64,000 nucleotides of DNA from Rhizobium sp. WSM4643 (GCF_025152745.1 NZ_CP104040.1:124001-188000); one strand, 5' to 3'. Positions 32,743 to 41,733 are shown, counted from the stretch's first letter. A program made the numbers and translations. The notes: generated by a model not told the origin, from the sequence alone.

Positions 32743-33095
32743 TTTCGACAGCTCGCCTTGATGCTTCCTTTGCCGCGCTCTCGGACGCCACGCGACGCGG
32801 CGTTCTGGAGCAGCTCGGCAGTGCGGATGCTTCGATCACGGAGCTTGCAGAGACGTTCCACATGAGCCTCACGGGCATGAAGAAGCACGTCAGTCTCCTG
32901 GAGCAGGCGGGACTGGTGACGACGGAGAAGGTCGGGCGAGTGCGGACCTGCAGGCTGGGCTCACGCGGGCTCGAGGAGGAGGCGGCCTGGATCGAGGCGC
33001 GCCGCCAGATCTGGAACGCACGCTTCGATGCGCTGGATGAAGTGGTCGAGGCGCTGAAACGGAGGGAGAAAATCGATGGGAGACAGAGTGAGTAA
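32733..33095 (+). CDS. ArsR-family transcriptional regulator (second ArsR/SRPBCC pair)
   Basis: A 120-aa winged-helix protein: RLDASFAALSDATRRGVLEQ, LGSADASITELAETFHMSLT, GMKKHVSLLEQAGLVTTEKV, GRVRTCRLGSRGLEEEAAWI. Like the first ArsR it lacks the metal-binding Cys motif. There is no Shine-Dalgarno; the ATG is inside the operator palindrome, so translation may start from a short or nearly leaderless transcript. It overlaps the following SRPBCC gene by 20 bases. Confidence 0.92.
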   Translation: MVQFSTARLDASFAALSDATRRGVLEQLGSADASITELAETFHMSLTGMKKHVSLLEQAGLVTTEKVGRVRTCRLGSRGLEEEAAWIEARRQIWNARFDALDEVVEALKRREKIDGRQSE

Positions 33096-33570
33096 CGGCC
33101 GCACGGCGGTCGAACGGAGATCCGAGCTTGAACTCGTGGTGACGCGCACCTTCGACGCCCCGGTTCGCCTCGTATTCGACGCGTGGACCAAGCCCGAATT
33201 GTTCAAGCTGTGGTGGGCGCCGAAGTCGATGGGCGTGCCGATCCTTTCCTGCGAGATGGATGTTCGCACCGGGGGCAGCTATCGCATCGCGTTCGGACGC
33301 GACGCCTCGGACGCCATGGCCTTCTTCGGCAAGTATCTCGACGTGTCGCCGCCATCGCGCCTCGTCTGGACCAATGACGAAGGCGGGGAGGAGGGCGCCG
33401 TCACCACGGTGACCTTCGAGGAAGAGGACGGCAGGACGCTGCTGGTCCTGCAGGAACTCTATCCCTCGAAGGAAGCGCTCGACCAGGCTTTCGTCGGCAT
33501 GGAGGACGCGCTGCCCGAGCAGTTCGAGCAGTTGGATGAACTTCTCGTCACGCTCAGTGCGAGCGTGTGA
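33076..33570 (+). CDS. SRPBCC (AHSA1-type) protein, second pair
   Basis: A 164-aa START-like protein: LELVVTRTFDAPVRLVFDAW, TKPELFKLWWAPKSMGVPIL, CEMDVRTGGSYRIAFGRDAS, MAFFGKYLDVSPPSRLVWTN, ALDQAFVGMEDALPEQFEQL. The start ATG 33076 has AGGGAGAAAATCG upstream inside the arsR gene. The two SRPBCC proteins of this locus are clearly distinct from each other rather than a fresh duplication. Confidence 0.9.
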   Translation: MGDRVSNGRTAVERRSELELVVTRTFDAPVRLVFDAWTKPELFKLWWAPKSMGVPILSCEMDVRTGGSYRIAFGRDASDAMAFFGKYLDVSPPSRLVWTNDEGGEEGAVTTVTFEEEDGRTLLVLQELYPSKEALDQAFVGMEDALPEQFEQLDELLVTLSASV

Positions 33571-33590
33571 CAGTCCGCCTTCGAAACGGC

Positions 33591-34325
33591 TTAGACCGCT
33601 CGAACTTCGGCAAGCCGCTTGACTGCGTAATCGTCTGGCCAGCAGACGGCTGCTTCCCATGCGGCTGAGGCTTGCGCGGCCATGTCATGTGCGCCGTCGT
33701 CGAGATCGGCAGCGTTGCCGGGCAGCACCAGGTCAAGGTCGGGGACGTCGACATGGGACTCATCCCAGTCGATCAACGCGACCCGATCTGCAGTCATGCG
33801 GACGTTGGCAGGGCTGTTGGGATTGCCGTGGACAACGCACGTCGGACGGCCGATGAGCCGCGCCCACGCTGCTCGACATCGAATAACGGCCTCAAGCGGC
33901 ATCGCGGCAAGGTTGATCCTCGTTCCGGTCTCAGTATGCAGGAGGTCGGTCGACGATCGCCAGCCCGGGCGCTGCGGCCAACCCTGCGTCAGCCGATGCA
34001 GCTCGCGCAGTGTGTCGGCGACGCGACGCCAGTCGGAGCCGGTCTCGGGTGGTCCGCCCTCCATGTATTTCATCACCACCAGCCCGTCCACGAACAGCCG
34101 GCCGTCAGTCGTCGGGATCGGTACCGGAACCGTCATGCCTTCACGGCCGAGGTATTGGAGCAGCTCGGCTTCCCATGCGAGGTCAGCGTCGCTCCTGGAG
34201 CCGAGACGAGCGACCGCGATCTGCCCGTGGACGCGAACGCTCCACACGTCGTTGGCAACTCCACCCGTGAGCGGTTCGATGCGAACCGCGTCTTCACCCC
34301 ATTGCCCGAGTGCTTCCCATCCCAT
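33591..34325 (-). CDS. Aminoglycoside-phosphotransferase-like (APH family) protein with altered catalytic motif
   Basis: A 244-aa protein of the APH/choline kinase fold. N-lobe: IEPLTGGVANDVWSVRVHGQ and IAVARLGSRSDADLAWEAEL; hinge MKYMEGG; C-lobe motif VVHGNPNSPANVRM and metal motif VALIDWDES. The usual Brenner motif is HGDxxxxN; here the catalytic Asp position is Asn (HGN), while the later Asn and the metal-binding Asp are kept. The protein may be a weak kinase or a binding protein. Resistance to an antibiotic should not be assumed. It converges with the second SRPBCC gene, 20 bp apart. Confidence 0.8.
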   Translation of the reverse strand: MGWEALGQWGEDAVRIEPLTGGVANDVWSVRVHGQIAVARLGSRSDADLAWEAELLQYLGREGMTVPVPIPTTDGRLFVDGLVVMKYMEGGPPETGSDWRRVADTLRELHRLTQGWPQRPGWRSSTDLLHTETGTRINLAAMPLEAVIRCRAAWARLIGRPTCVVHGNPNSPANVRMTADRVALIDWDESHVDVPDLDLVLPGNAADLDDGAHDMAAQASAAWEAAVCWPDDYAVKRLAEVRAV

Positions 34326-34441
34326 TGGCGATACCTTTGACGGCCATGATTAAATTGACGGAAGAAATAGAAAAAGTTTACGACGCCACAAAGGCCGTTG
34401 GCGGCTGGCGCGAAGCTGCCGTTGGTAGCAACCCGAACGCC

Positions 34442-36472
34442 TCAACCTCTCTCCTGCGTCCTCCGGCTTTCCCCAACCAACTCCCATAGATCGACCTTCT
34501 CAGCGCGCCCCTTGACCTGCGCCAGGCCCAGCGAGCGAAGTTCGAAGCGGGTGCCGACAGCATCGTGGATGGCGGCGCTCACCAGGATCGAGGTGTTGAA
34601 TTCCTTGTTCAATCCTTCGAGCCGTGAGGCAACATTGATCGTATCTCCCATGGCCGTGTACTGCTGGCGCGAAATCGCTCCGAAACTGCCGACGACCGCC
34701 GGGCCGGTGTGCAATCCAAATCGGGTGACGAGCGCGGGACGGCCATTCCGGCGGTTGGCTTCATTCAACTCTTCGACCGCCGCTTTCATGGCAAGCGCAC
34801 AGCGGCAGCCGTTTTCGGCATGGCTGGCATCTGGAACTGGGGCGTTCCACATGACGAAAATGGAATCGCCGAGATATTGCACGACAGTGCCGCCATGGCG
34901 CTCGGCGATGGTGTTCAAGAGTTCGAAATAGGCCGACAGCGTGTCCACAACCTCCTCGGGCGAATGCTGCTCGGAGATGGTGGTGAAGTCCCTGATGTCG
35001 GTGAAGAGCACGGTCACATCCTGCCGCTGCGCCTTGGCGACCGCTCGCCCTTCGGGATTGACGATCCTTCTCACGACTTCACGCGGAACATAGAGGGCAA
35101 ACTGGCTGATGGCATGGCGGCTTGCCGCCAGCGCGCTTGCCAGCGTGTTGATCTCCGATATCCAGGAGTGGGAGACACCTTTCTCGCCGACGTCGAGGTC
35201 GCCGATCCTGCGCGCCTCGTCGGCCAGCCGATAGAGGGAGCGGCTGACCATGCGCGACAGCAGCACCGAGGCAGCGACACCCGCGAACACGAAGGCGCTG
35301 GCAATCAGGAGATTGTGCAGGAGCAGCCGATTGGCCTCAGCCACCAGATCTTCCAGAGGCACGACGATTGCGGCGACGCTTCCCTTGAACAGACCGGACA
35401 CGCCGACGGGGGCGATCTGCAGGATCTGGCGTTCGCCATCGAGATCGATCCGCGCCACGCCGCCATTGGCAAAGGCGGGATCGCGCCTGAGCCTCGCCAC
35501 CGTTTCCAGGCTCGTGTCGTAACAGTCTGTCGTCGTATCGACGGCAACGGCGCCATCGGCATTTTTCGACCATATGCCGAGAAGCCTTTCCATGGTCGCC
35601 GGGTCGGAATGGGCGATCAGATCATCGGCATCGTCGATGATGTAGGCGCGCGCCCGCGGCGAAATCTCCTGCGTGTCCAGCAGGCGACTGATGGTCTGCA
35701 GGTGAATGTTGATGCCGACGACCACCTGACCATTGTCCCGCATCGGGGCTGCGATCGTCAGCGTCGGAACCTTGAGCGTTCCGGTGACATAGGGCCCAAC
35801 AGACACCGGCACGCCGTGCTGAACGGCGGATTGATACCACGGCCGTTGCCTGGGGTCGAAGAATGCATAGTCGATTTCCCGCTCGCCGATCGGCTTTGCA
35901 TCCCTGTCGAGAAACCGCAGCGTCGAGGTGACATCAGCACCTTGTCTGCCGGCGATCGTCCTGATCGCGAAAGCCGTACCGTCGGGCGCCGCCAGCGTCT
36001 GGCGAACATCCCGCCTTTCGGTGTTGATGACCTGCAGGTACGAACCGTCGGGGTAGCCGGTGTAGATGCTCGTCGCGTTGGGGACGTTGCGCAGGATCTC
36101 CAGGAAGAATTGCTGTTTTGCCGCGATATCCTGCGGCGGCGGGGAGGCGAGCAGCGGCAGGGTCGATGCCAGTGCGACCGCCTCGGTGCCGCCCTGCAGC
36201 GTATTGCGGTATCCCTCGATCAGCCGCAGGCTCATCTCGCGCATCTGCTGCACGCCGGCGCTGACTGCAGCATTGCTTCCCTGCCTGAACGCCAACCAGA
36301 TGATCGGCGTCGACGTGCAAAGCAGCGATGCGACGACGAGGACGCCGAGGTGCAGTCTCAGGGGTTTGGACCAGAGCACGAGATATCCCTCGAAATGCGG
36401 ACACATTTCAGCAGCCGTGCAGGAATGAGCGTCCCCAACGATGGCAGCTAACTGCTTTTTGGGAATTTGCAC
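34442..36472 (-). CDS. Membrane-bound class III adenylate/guanylate cyclase with periplasmic Cache-type sensor and HAMP
   Basis: About 676 aa. Order: N-terminal transmembrane helix (LHLGVLVVASLLCTSTPIIW, about residue 40-60), a long periplasmic sensor (about 65-385) with Cache-like YTGYPDGSYLQVIN and DPRQRPWYQSAVQHG, second helix (LLIASAFVFAGVAASVLL), HAMP, and a C-terminal cyclase domain: VTVLFTDIRDFTTISEQHSP (metal Asp pair), GGTVVQYLGDSIFVMWNAP (second metal Asp), RFGLHTGPAVVGSFGA, AMGDTINVASRLEGLN. It is likely to make cAMP in response to an extracellular small ligand. Rhizobia carry many such cyclases. The start is unclear: GTG 36472 or ATG 36406 (MCPHFEGY), neither with a good ribosome site. 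Confidence 0.9.
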   Translation of the reverse strand: MQIPKKQLAAIVGDAHSCTAAEMCPHFEGYLVLWSKPLRLHLGVLVVASLLCTSTPIIWLAFRQGSNAAVSAGVQQMREMSLRLIEGYRNTLQGGTEAVALASTLPLLASPPPQDIAAKQQFFLEILRNVPNATSIYTGYPDGSYLQVINTERRDVRQTLAAPDGTAFAIRTIAGRQGADVTSTLRFLDRDAKPIGEREIDYAFFDPRQRPWYQSAVQHGVPVSVGPYVTGTLKVPTLTIAAPMRDNGQVVVGINIHLQTISRLLDTQEISPRARAYIIDDADDLIAHSDPATMERLLGIWSKNADGAVAVDTTTDCYDTSLETVARLRRDPAFANGGVARIDLDGERQILQIAPVGVSGLFKGSVAAIVVPLEDLVAEANRLLLHNLLIASAFVFAGVAASVLLSRMVSRSLYRLADEARRIGDLDVGEKGVSHSWISEINTLASALAASRHAISQFALYVPREVVRRIVNPEGRAVAKAQRQDVTVLFTDIRDFTTISEQHSPEEVVDTLSAYFELLNTIAERHGGTVVQYLGDSIFVMWNAPVPDASHAENGCRCALAMKAAVEELNEANRRNGRPALVTRFGLHTGPAVVGSFGAISRQQYTAMGDTINVASRLEGLNKEFNTSILVSAAIHDAVGTRFELRSLGLAQVKGRAEKVDLWELVGESRRTQERG

Positions 36473-36599
36473 AAGGCAGTCATGGGAGTGCCTCGGCGCT
36501 GCTGAGTTCGCTGGCTATGGCTGCTGCGGATGTTTGTTTGTGGCGGATATCGGATTCCCCGCGCCGCTTGCGCACGGCGCGGAGATGCTATCCGGTTGA

Positions 36600-36850
36600 T
36601 GACTGGCGAGGCGGCTTGGCTCCCTCTTCTCCCCTCGGGGGTCCGGAGGACGGGTCGAGACACGTGGCTCGACCCGGTCGGTGGCCCGCAGGGTCGGATG
36701 AAGGGGGCGGCACGGCACGCCGTTGATTGCCCTTCGCTTACGCTCCGGGCATTCGCGGCTCTGCCGCTCACCCCTTTATCGCCTCGCTATCGCTCCGGCA
36801 CTTCTCCCCGTTGGGGAGAAGAGGACAGTGGTAGCGCTTTCGCCATACTT
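36600..36850. repeat. RIME-like repeat block
   Basis: Same module order as 30750-31040: CTTCTCCCCTCGGGGGTCCG, GACGGGTCGAGACACGTGG, GGGTCGGATGAAGGGGGCGG, CCCTTCGCTTACGCTCCGGG, TCGCCTCGCTATCGCTCCGG, CTTCTCCCCGTTGGGGAGAAG, GAGGACAGTGG. The remaining bases of 36473-37076 show no gene; a short hairpin CCGCGCCGCTTGCGCACGGC lies near 36560. Confidence 0.8.
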
Positions 36851-37076
36851 TCTGCCGGGCAGGGGTAGGCGAGACCTGCGGTCAGGCGGATGATGGGCGT
36901 GCTGATCTCACCGGCAGCAGCGGCGTTCATATCTTCTCGGCCCAAAGCTGCCGCCGGATTGCAGCAATCGTGGCATTTGCCGCGCAATGGCGCTTATTTC
37001 CATTGAATCCCGCCATCAGTGGCCCATAGTGTCGGCATTCCCGGCTCTGCCGGTTGGCGCATGGGGGAGGCGGGGC

Positions 37077-37922
37077 ATGTCAGCAAATCTCGACGATATC
37101 CGTAACCAGCAGCGAGAGACCTGGGACAAGTTTTCGGCCGGCTGGAAGAAATGGGACAGTCTGGTTCTCGGTTGGCTCGCGCCGTTTGGCGACGCCATGC
37201 TTCGGTCCGCCAATCTCTCCAGCGGCTTCAGCGTGCTCGACATAGCCGCCGGCACTGGCGAACCCGGGCTGACGGCGGCCGCCGCAATCCCCGACGGTCA
37301 GGTTGTCGTCACCGATCTCTCGGAAAATATGCTGACTGCCGCCGCCGAAAATGCGGCCAGGCGTGGCCTCAAAAACTTCAAAACTCAATTATGCGATGCG
37401 GGCGCGTTGCCTTTTGCCGATGCCAGTTTCGACGCCGTCCTCTGCCGGTTCCGGTTCATGTTCTTCCCGGATATCGCTGCCGCCGCCAGGGAGATGGCGC
37501 GCGTGGCAAAGCCCGGTGCGCGCGTCTGCGCCGCAGTCTGGAGCGCGCCTGCCAAAAATCCATGGGCGACCACGGTCATGGGCACGATCGCCCGCCACGT
37601 GGAAATGCCCCCGCCGCCGCCCGGTTCTCCGGGCCTGTTCCGCTGCGCGGCGGAAGGCATGATGGCCGAGACCTTCAAAGAGGCGGGCCTTGTCGATGTC
37701 GCCGAGGAAGAGATGTCGGCGATGATGGTGCACGATGCCCCGGAGCGCTACTGGGACTTCATGACCGAGATCGCCGCGCCTGTGGTCGCCGGACTATCCA
37801 GGGCCGATGCGGCAACACGGGAGAAAATCCGCCGCGAGGTCCTGGAGCTGGCGCTACAATCCGTCAGCGATGGAAAGGTTCACCTTCGCTCAACGGCAAC
37901 TGTGATCACAGGCACGCGATAG
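37077..37922 (+). CDS. Class I SAM-dependent methyltransferase
   Basis: A 281-aa cytoplasmic methyltransferase (Methyltransf_11/UbiE-like). Motif I is VLDIAAGTGEPGLTAAAA; then VVVTDLSENMLTAAAENAAR, LCDAGALPFADASFDAVLCR and MARVAKPGARVCAAVWSAP. The C-terminal cap (EMSAMMVHDAPERYWDFMTE) is typical of those acting on small lipophilic substrates. I chose ATG 37077 because GGGGAGGCGGGG is upstream; the frame is open to 36987 with no such site. No partner gene indicates the substrate. Confidence 0.88.
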   Translation: MSANLDDIRNQQRETWDKFSAGWKKWDSLVLGWLAPFGDAMLRSANLSSGFSVLDIAAGTGEPGLTAAAAIPDGQVVVTDLSENMLTAAAENAARRGLKNFKTQLCDAGALPFADASFDAVLCRFRFMFFPDIAAAAREMARVAKPGARVCAAVWSAPAKNPWATTVMGTIARHVEMPPPPPGSPGLFRCAAEGMMAETFKEAGLVDVAEEEMSAMMVHDAPERYWDFMTEIAAPVVAGLSRADAATREKIRREVLELALQSVSDGKVHLRSTATVITGTR

Positions 37923-37984
37923 GTTGCTGCAGATTTCCTTGAATCGGAATCGCTGCGCCTTGTCGCGCGCCGCCGAGCCTAACG

Positions 37985-38060
37985 CCTGTCGCGCAAAACT
38001 GTGAGCGGTTTTGCAAAAAACGACATCCATAAAAACAAAGACCTAAAGAGCAAGGAGCGA
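37985..38060. repeat. Single copy of the GTGAGCGGTTTT palindromic repeat
   Basis: GCGCAAAAC-TGTGAGC-GGTTTTGC forms a hairpin; the sequence ATAAAAACAAAGACC after it resembles the end of the 54-bp array at 24776-24927 (GTAAAAACAAAGATT). It fills most of the 169-bp gap between convergent genes. Confidence 0.65.
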
Positions 38061-38091
38061 ATCTGAAAGATTGCGCGAAGGGCTGCACCCC

Positions 38092-38652
38092 TCAGGCGCG
38101 GCAAGCCACAACGTGATCCCGTATTGCCGCAGCACTTTCCAAAGGCGACCTGAACGTCACATCCAACGTCAGCGCGTGTGGGTGCGGGATATCAAGAACC
38201 ACGGCCTGTTGGCTTCGGCTCCTCGACGTCTCGACGTCGGTGGTTTTCGAATGGTCGCGCCGTGCGGGGGACGAAATGCGACGCGCCAATTCTTCTTCGG
38301 CACAAAGCAATCTCACCGGGACGAAGACCGCGGCGCGCTGTGTGGCGGCGTCAACGAACTGTTGGTACGTCCGCGCGCTCCGCTCATCGCCTTCGACACC
38401 GGCATGGGTGAAGATGAAATTCGCCGACGGGCCGCTATAGGCGGTGATCGCATCCAGCACGGCCTGCCGGACCCTTGCAGTATACTCCCAGATGCCCTTC
38501 GGCAGCGGAGCGTCCTCGTCGAGAAGGCGCAAGATCGGATTGTTGAACCAGTGATTATCAACGATCTTTGCTGATATAAGCGACCCGAGTTCTCGAGCGA
38601 TCGTCAGTTTCCCGACGCCCGGAAACCCCAAGAGCAAAACGAAAACACACAT
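38092..38652 (-). CDS. P-loop AAA-type nucleoside/shikimate-kinase-like protein
   Basis: A 186-aa protein beginning with a P-loop: MCVFVLLLGFPGVGKLTIAR. Later parts: IVDNHWFNNPILRLLDEDAP, IFTHAGVEGDERSARTYQQF, FVPVRLLCAEEELARRISSP. The arrangement is that of small uncharacterised kinases related to shikimate/gluconate kinases (AAA_33-like). Substrate unknown. The ATG at 38652 was chosen because the P-loop follows directly; upstream residues to 38733 look non-coding and overlap the neighbouring gene. Base usage near the 3' end is less GC-rich than that of the core genes. Confidence 0.75.
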   Translation of the reverse strand: MCVFVLLLGFPGVGKLTIARELGSLISAKIVDNHWFNNPILRLLDEDAPLPKGIWEYTARVRQAVLDAITAYSGPSANFIFTHAGVEGDERSARTYQQFVDAATQRAAVFVPVRLLCAEEELARRISSPARRDHSKTTDVETSRSRSQQAVVLDIPHPHALTLDVTFRSPLESAAAIRDHVVACRA

Positions 38653-38714
38653 CGTCCGGCAACTCTCCCACACAATCCACTGGTAACAACGCAGCGCAGA
38701 ACATTGTCTGGAAT

Positions 38715-39155
38715 CTACCAGAATTTCCACCATGGACGCTTTGGATCGGGAGGCATCGAAGGCTCGGGCGCGAGTATGGCTTTCATCACGATCATCTCGC
38801 CATCATGGTCATAATATTCTCCCTCTTCTCCCTGGACTTTGGCTTCGAGAGATTGGGCGATAAGCCACATTTTCCGACGGATTTCTTGATCAGGATTTTT
38901 GACAACGATGTTGTCTTCGCTCCACCAAAGCCATGCGGCGTTTTCCCGATTTTCGCCGCGGGAGTATCCTTTCCACACGCATATGCCCGCCTGTTCCACC
39001 CGTAAAACACCCCCGTCGGCGGCGGGAGTTTCGGCAAAACCGTCATGCTGAATTTCGGGATCATTGGCAACGTACTCGAGCCATTCGTCGAGAGCGATCG
39101 ATGGAGACGCATCGAACCAATTTGCCTTGCGAGTAATGTGAAGATCGTAACCCAT
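38715..39155 (-). CDS. Hypothetical protein, MGYDLHITRK family
   Basis: A 146-aa soluble protein starting MGYDLHITRKANWFDASPSI and ending KRPWWKFW. It is acidic (GEEGEYYDHDGE), rich in Trp and has no signal peptide or membrane segment. Similar stand-alone proteins of this opening motif are widespread in proteobacteria and unassigned; some immunity proteins of contact toxins look alike in size and composition, but no toxin gene is next to it here. Its codon use is less GC-biased than that of the surrounding genes, suggesting acquisition. Function unknown. Confidence 0.75.
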   Translation of the reverse strand: MGYDLHITRKANWFDASPSIALDEWLEYVANDPEIQHDGFAETPAADGGVLRVEQAGICVWKGYSRGENRENAAWLWWSEDNIVVKNPDQEIRRKMWLIAQSLEAKVQGEEGEYYDHDGEMIVMKAILAPEPSMPPDPKRPWWKFW

Positions 39156-39196
39156 CAGAGCCTATTACCTAAGTCGCGCCGAACGGTTGAACCGCG

Positions 39197-40687
39197 TTAA
39201 TGCGAAGCCGCCTCGCTTGCGACAGCCGCCCCCTCACGCTTCTGGCCATGACCGACCGGGATCAGCCAGGTGGTGAAGAAGGTCAGCACCGCGACGACGA
39301 CGACGCCCCAGAAGCTCCAATGCAGGGCCGCATTGAAGATGGCGCGGATCGCCGGGTCGGCGGCGAGCGCCGAAAGCCCGGTCGGCTGGTTCAGCGCCTC
39401 ATGCAGGCCCGCCGCCGCCTCGCCGCTTGCATAATGGTTGATGCCGGCATTGAGGATGGCGCCGAGCACGGTGGCGCCGAGCGTATTGCCGAGGCTGCGG
39501 GAAAAGATGATCGACGCCGTGGCGCTGCCGCGCATCGACCATTCGACGCTCTCCTGCACCAAGACGATGCTGGTGAGGCTGATGAGACCCATGCCGAAGC
39601 CCATGAAAAACGAGCCGGCGCCGGCAACGACCGGCGAACTGTCAGGGGTCAGGAACAACAGGAAACAGGCGCCGAAGGGAAACATCAGGCTGCCGACGCG
39701 CAAGGTGCGGCGGATGCCGAAGGCCTTGTAGAAGCGGCCGGAGAGGATCACCGCCAGGGGCCAGCCGACGACGAGCATGGTGAGCGTGAAGCCTGCGACA
39801 ACAGGCGAACGGCCGAGCACGCCCTGCACATAGATCGGCAGGATTGTCGAAAGCCCGATCAGCGCCATGCCGGCCAGCAGCGTTGCCGCATTGCTGGTCG
39901 CAATCAGCCTTCGGCTCCAGAGCGGGATCGAAATGATCGGTTCCGGCGCCCGCTTCTCCTGGGCGAGAAAGAAAAGGCCGGCGACCACGAAGACGGCGAA
40001 GAGCGGAATCAAGATCCAGGCGCTGGCATCGGTTTCCGTCAGCATGATGAGAAGCGCGACGATCGAGATCGAAAACAGCGTCGCTCCGAGGTAATCGATC
40101 TTGGCCTGCTTGTGGGCCACGTCCTCCTTCAGGAAGATCATGAAGGCGATGATCGAGATGATGCCGATCGGCAGGTTGATCCAGAAGATCCAGGCCCAGG
40201 AGATGTTGTCGACGATGATGCCGCCGGCCAGCGGCCCGACGACCGCCGATGTCGCCCAGACGGTCGCCATGAAGCCCTGAACGCGGCCGCGCTCCTCGAG
40301 CTTGAAGAGATCGCCGATGATCGTCGTCGTCACCGGCTGGATGGCGCCGGCGCCGAGCCCCTGCAGCAGCCGGAACAGCACCAGCGACATCATCGACCAG
40401 GCAAGCCCGCAGAGCAAAGAGCCGACGAGGAAGATCAGGATGCCGCCGATCAGCACCGGCTTGCGCCCGAAAATATCGGAAAGCTTGCCGTAGATGACCG
40501 TGGTGGTCGACTGCGCCAGCAGGAAGGCCGAAAACACCCAGCTGTAATAGGAAAAGCCGCCAAGCTGCCCGACGATGCGCGGCATCGCGGTCGCCACGAT
40601 CGTCGCCTCGATCGCCACCATGAAGGTCGCGAGCATGATGGTGGCGACGATAAGCACGCGGTTCGAGCGTTGCGCTGCATTCGACAT
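39197..40687 (-). CDS. MFS drug-efflux transporter, DHA2 (EmrB/QacA) family
   Basis: A 496-aa inner-membrane protein with about 14 hydrophobic segments. Family motifs: ATFMVAIEATIVATAMPRIV (motif D1-like), YGKLSDIFGRKPVLIGG (motif A), GLGAGAIQPVTTTIIGDLF (motif C region) and WAWIFWINLPIGIISIIAF. Such pumps exchange protons for hydrophobic toxic compounds; no EmrA-type partner is adjacent. I chose ATG 40687 (MSNAAQRSNR), with AGAGGATC upstream; the frame is open to 40819 without a ribosome site. It is monocistronic. Confidence 0.93.
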   Translation of the reverse strand: MSNAAQRSNRVLIVATIMLATFMVAIEATIVATAMPRIVGQLGGFSYYSWVFSAFLLAQSTTTVIYGKLSDIFGRKPVLIGGILIFLVGSLLCGLAWSMMSLVLFRLLQGLGAGAIQPVTTTIIGDLFKLEERGRVQGFMATVWATSAVVGPLAGGIIVDNISWAWIFWINLPIGIISIIAFMIFLKEDVAHKQAKIDYLGATLFSISIVALLIMLTETDASAWILIPLFAVFVVAGLFFLAQEKRAPEPIISIPLWSRRLIATSNAATLLAGMALIGLSTILPIYVQGVLGRSPVVAGFTLTMLVVGWPLAVILSGRFYKAFGIRRTLRVGSLMFPFGACFLLFLTPDSSPVVAGAGSFFMGFGMGLISLTSIVLVQESVEWSMRGSATASIIFSRSLGNTLGATVLGAILNAGINHYASGEAAAGLHEALNQPTGLSALAADPAIRAIFNAALHWSFWGVVVVAVLTFFTTWLIPVGHGQKREGAAVASEAASH

Positions 40688-40878
40688 GACGATCCTCTTC
40701 GGGTGCTCCGCAGATGCCGGAAATATCGGCAGGCTGGCTTTGGTGTGGGGCGATGCGCCGCTTGCGGAGTGATGTGGCTCTTTTACGTCTTCAGGGACGA
40801 ACGGTAAAGCAGGCCGCAACCGGTTTCTGACGGCAGCGATCCTTTTCGCGCGATGTCAGGGACGTTTCGGTCGAAAGC

Positions 40879-40909
40879 GAAGGCCCGGGCTGAGCGACGC
40901 CGGGCCTTC
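40879..40909 (-). terminator. Hairpin terminator after the Gly/Ser-rich protein gene
   Basis: GAAGGCCCGG and CCGGGCCTTC form a perfect 10-bp stem with an 11-base loop. The tail on the minus strand (GCTTTCG) is only partly T-rich, so efficiency is uncertain. Confidence 0.6.
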
Positions 40910-40957
40910 ATTCTGTCGGAGGGTAGGCGAACAATCGCTCTATCCTCATCGCGGGCC

Positions 40958-41362
40958 TCATCGCGGGCACGCATCGCCGACCGAGCTGTTATCCGTGCCC
41001 GTGCCGGCCGCTCCCGCGCAACCCGGCGTCTGCTGCAGGTTGGGATTGACCCCGCCGGGATTGATCGTGCTGCGGCCGCTATTGAGATTGACGCCGCCAT
41101 TGCCGGTCGTGCTGCCGGTGGTGCCGGGATCGGTGCCGACAGAACCGGTGCCAACAGACCCGGTACCCGTTGCACCGCCGCCGACAGAACCAGTGCCCGC
41201 CGATCCGGCGCCGGCGGAACCGGCGCCCGAACTCCCCGATCCGCCGATAATCGGCGCCACCGAAAGCCGCCCATTGGCATCCGCACCTCCGGCCGTCTGC
41301 GCCATGGCCGAACCGGCCAGGCCGATCGAAAGCAATGATATCGCGATGAACTTGCAGGACAT
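40958..41362 (-). CDS. Secreted Gly/Ser/Thr-rich low-complexity protein
   Basis: A 134-aa protein with a clear signal peptide (MSCKFIAISLLSIGLAGSAMAQ), then a low-complexity region of GS, GTGSVG and GSAGAGSAG repeats (residues about 45-90), and a short C-terminal part with Asn and two Cys (PGCAGAAGTGTDNSSVGDAC). The start ATG 41362 has GGAGGAAATC upstream. It has no recognised domain. The repeats suggest a flexible extracellular or cell-surface linker protein. Function unknown. Confidence 0.7.
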   Translation of the reverse strand: MSCKFIAISLLSIGLAGSAMAQTAGGADANGRLSVAPIIGGSGSSGAGSAGAGSAGTGSVGGGATGTGSVGTGSVGTDPGTTGSTTGNGGVNLNSGRSTINPGGVNPNLQQTPGCAGAAGTGTDNSSVGDACPR

Positions 41363-41374
41363 GATTTCCTCCAT

Positions 41375-41733
41375 GCTTGTTGTCTCAGGGGAGGAAACCG
41401 GTACGGGGGTGGCATTGTTCCTGTCGTAGTTGCGGTTTTCACGGTCGTTTGATTGGGACAGATAACGGCCTGGGCGACTACTGGACCTGTATCTCCATGA
41501 TGGGCAGAAAAGCCGGCTGTCGAGGCTCGAAATTTTGTTTGAAGCCAGATCGGCCGCAGCGTGAGAATTGTTCGGACCGTGCTGGCTATGCAGATCGGCG
41601 CTCGTCCTCGCGCTTATGTGGACCGGTCAGCGGCGCAGGGCGCAACCCCGCCATCATTTGAGAGCTGACTTGACATATCGCCTCAAAGCTTCATGGAGAA
41701 GCAGTAGTGAGAGCATGCCGAATCCACCCACTG
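41375..41733. other. 359-bp region without a convincing gene
   Basis: It contains only short overlapping frames without ribosome sites. G+C is lower than in neighbouring genes. It is flanked by two divergently unrelated minus-strand secreted-protein genes. I see no repeat or operator in it. Confidence 0.5.

Noticed and set aside
33591..34325. Aminoglycoside resistance gene
   Set aside because: The catalytic Asp is missing and the family is broad; only an APH-like fold is supported.
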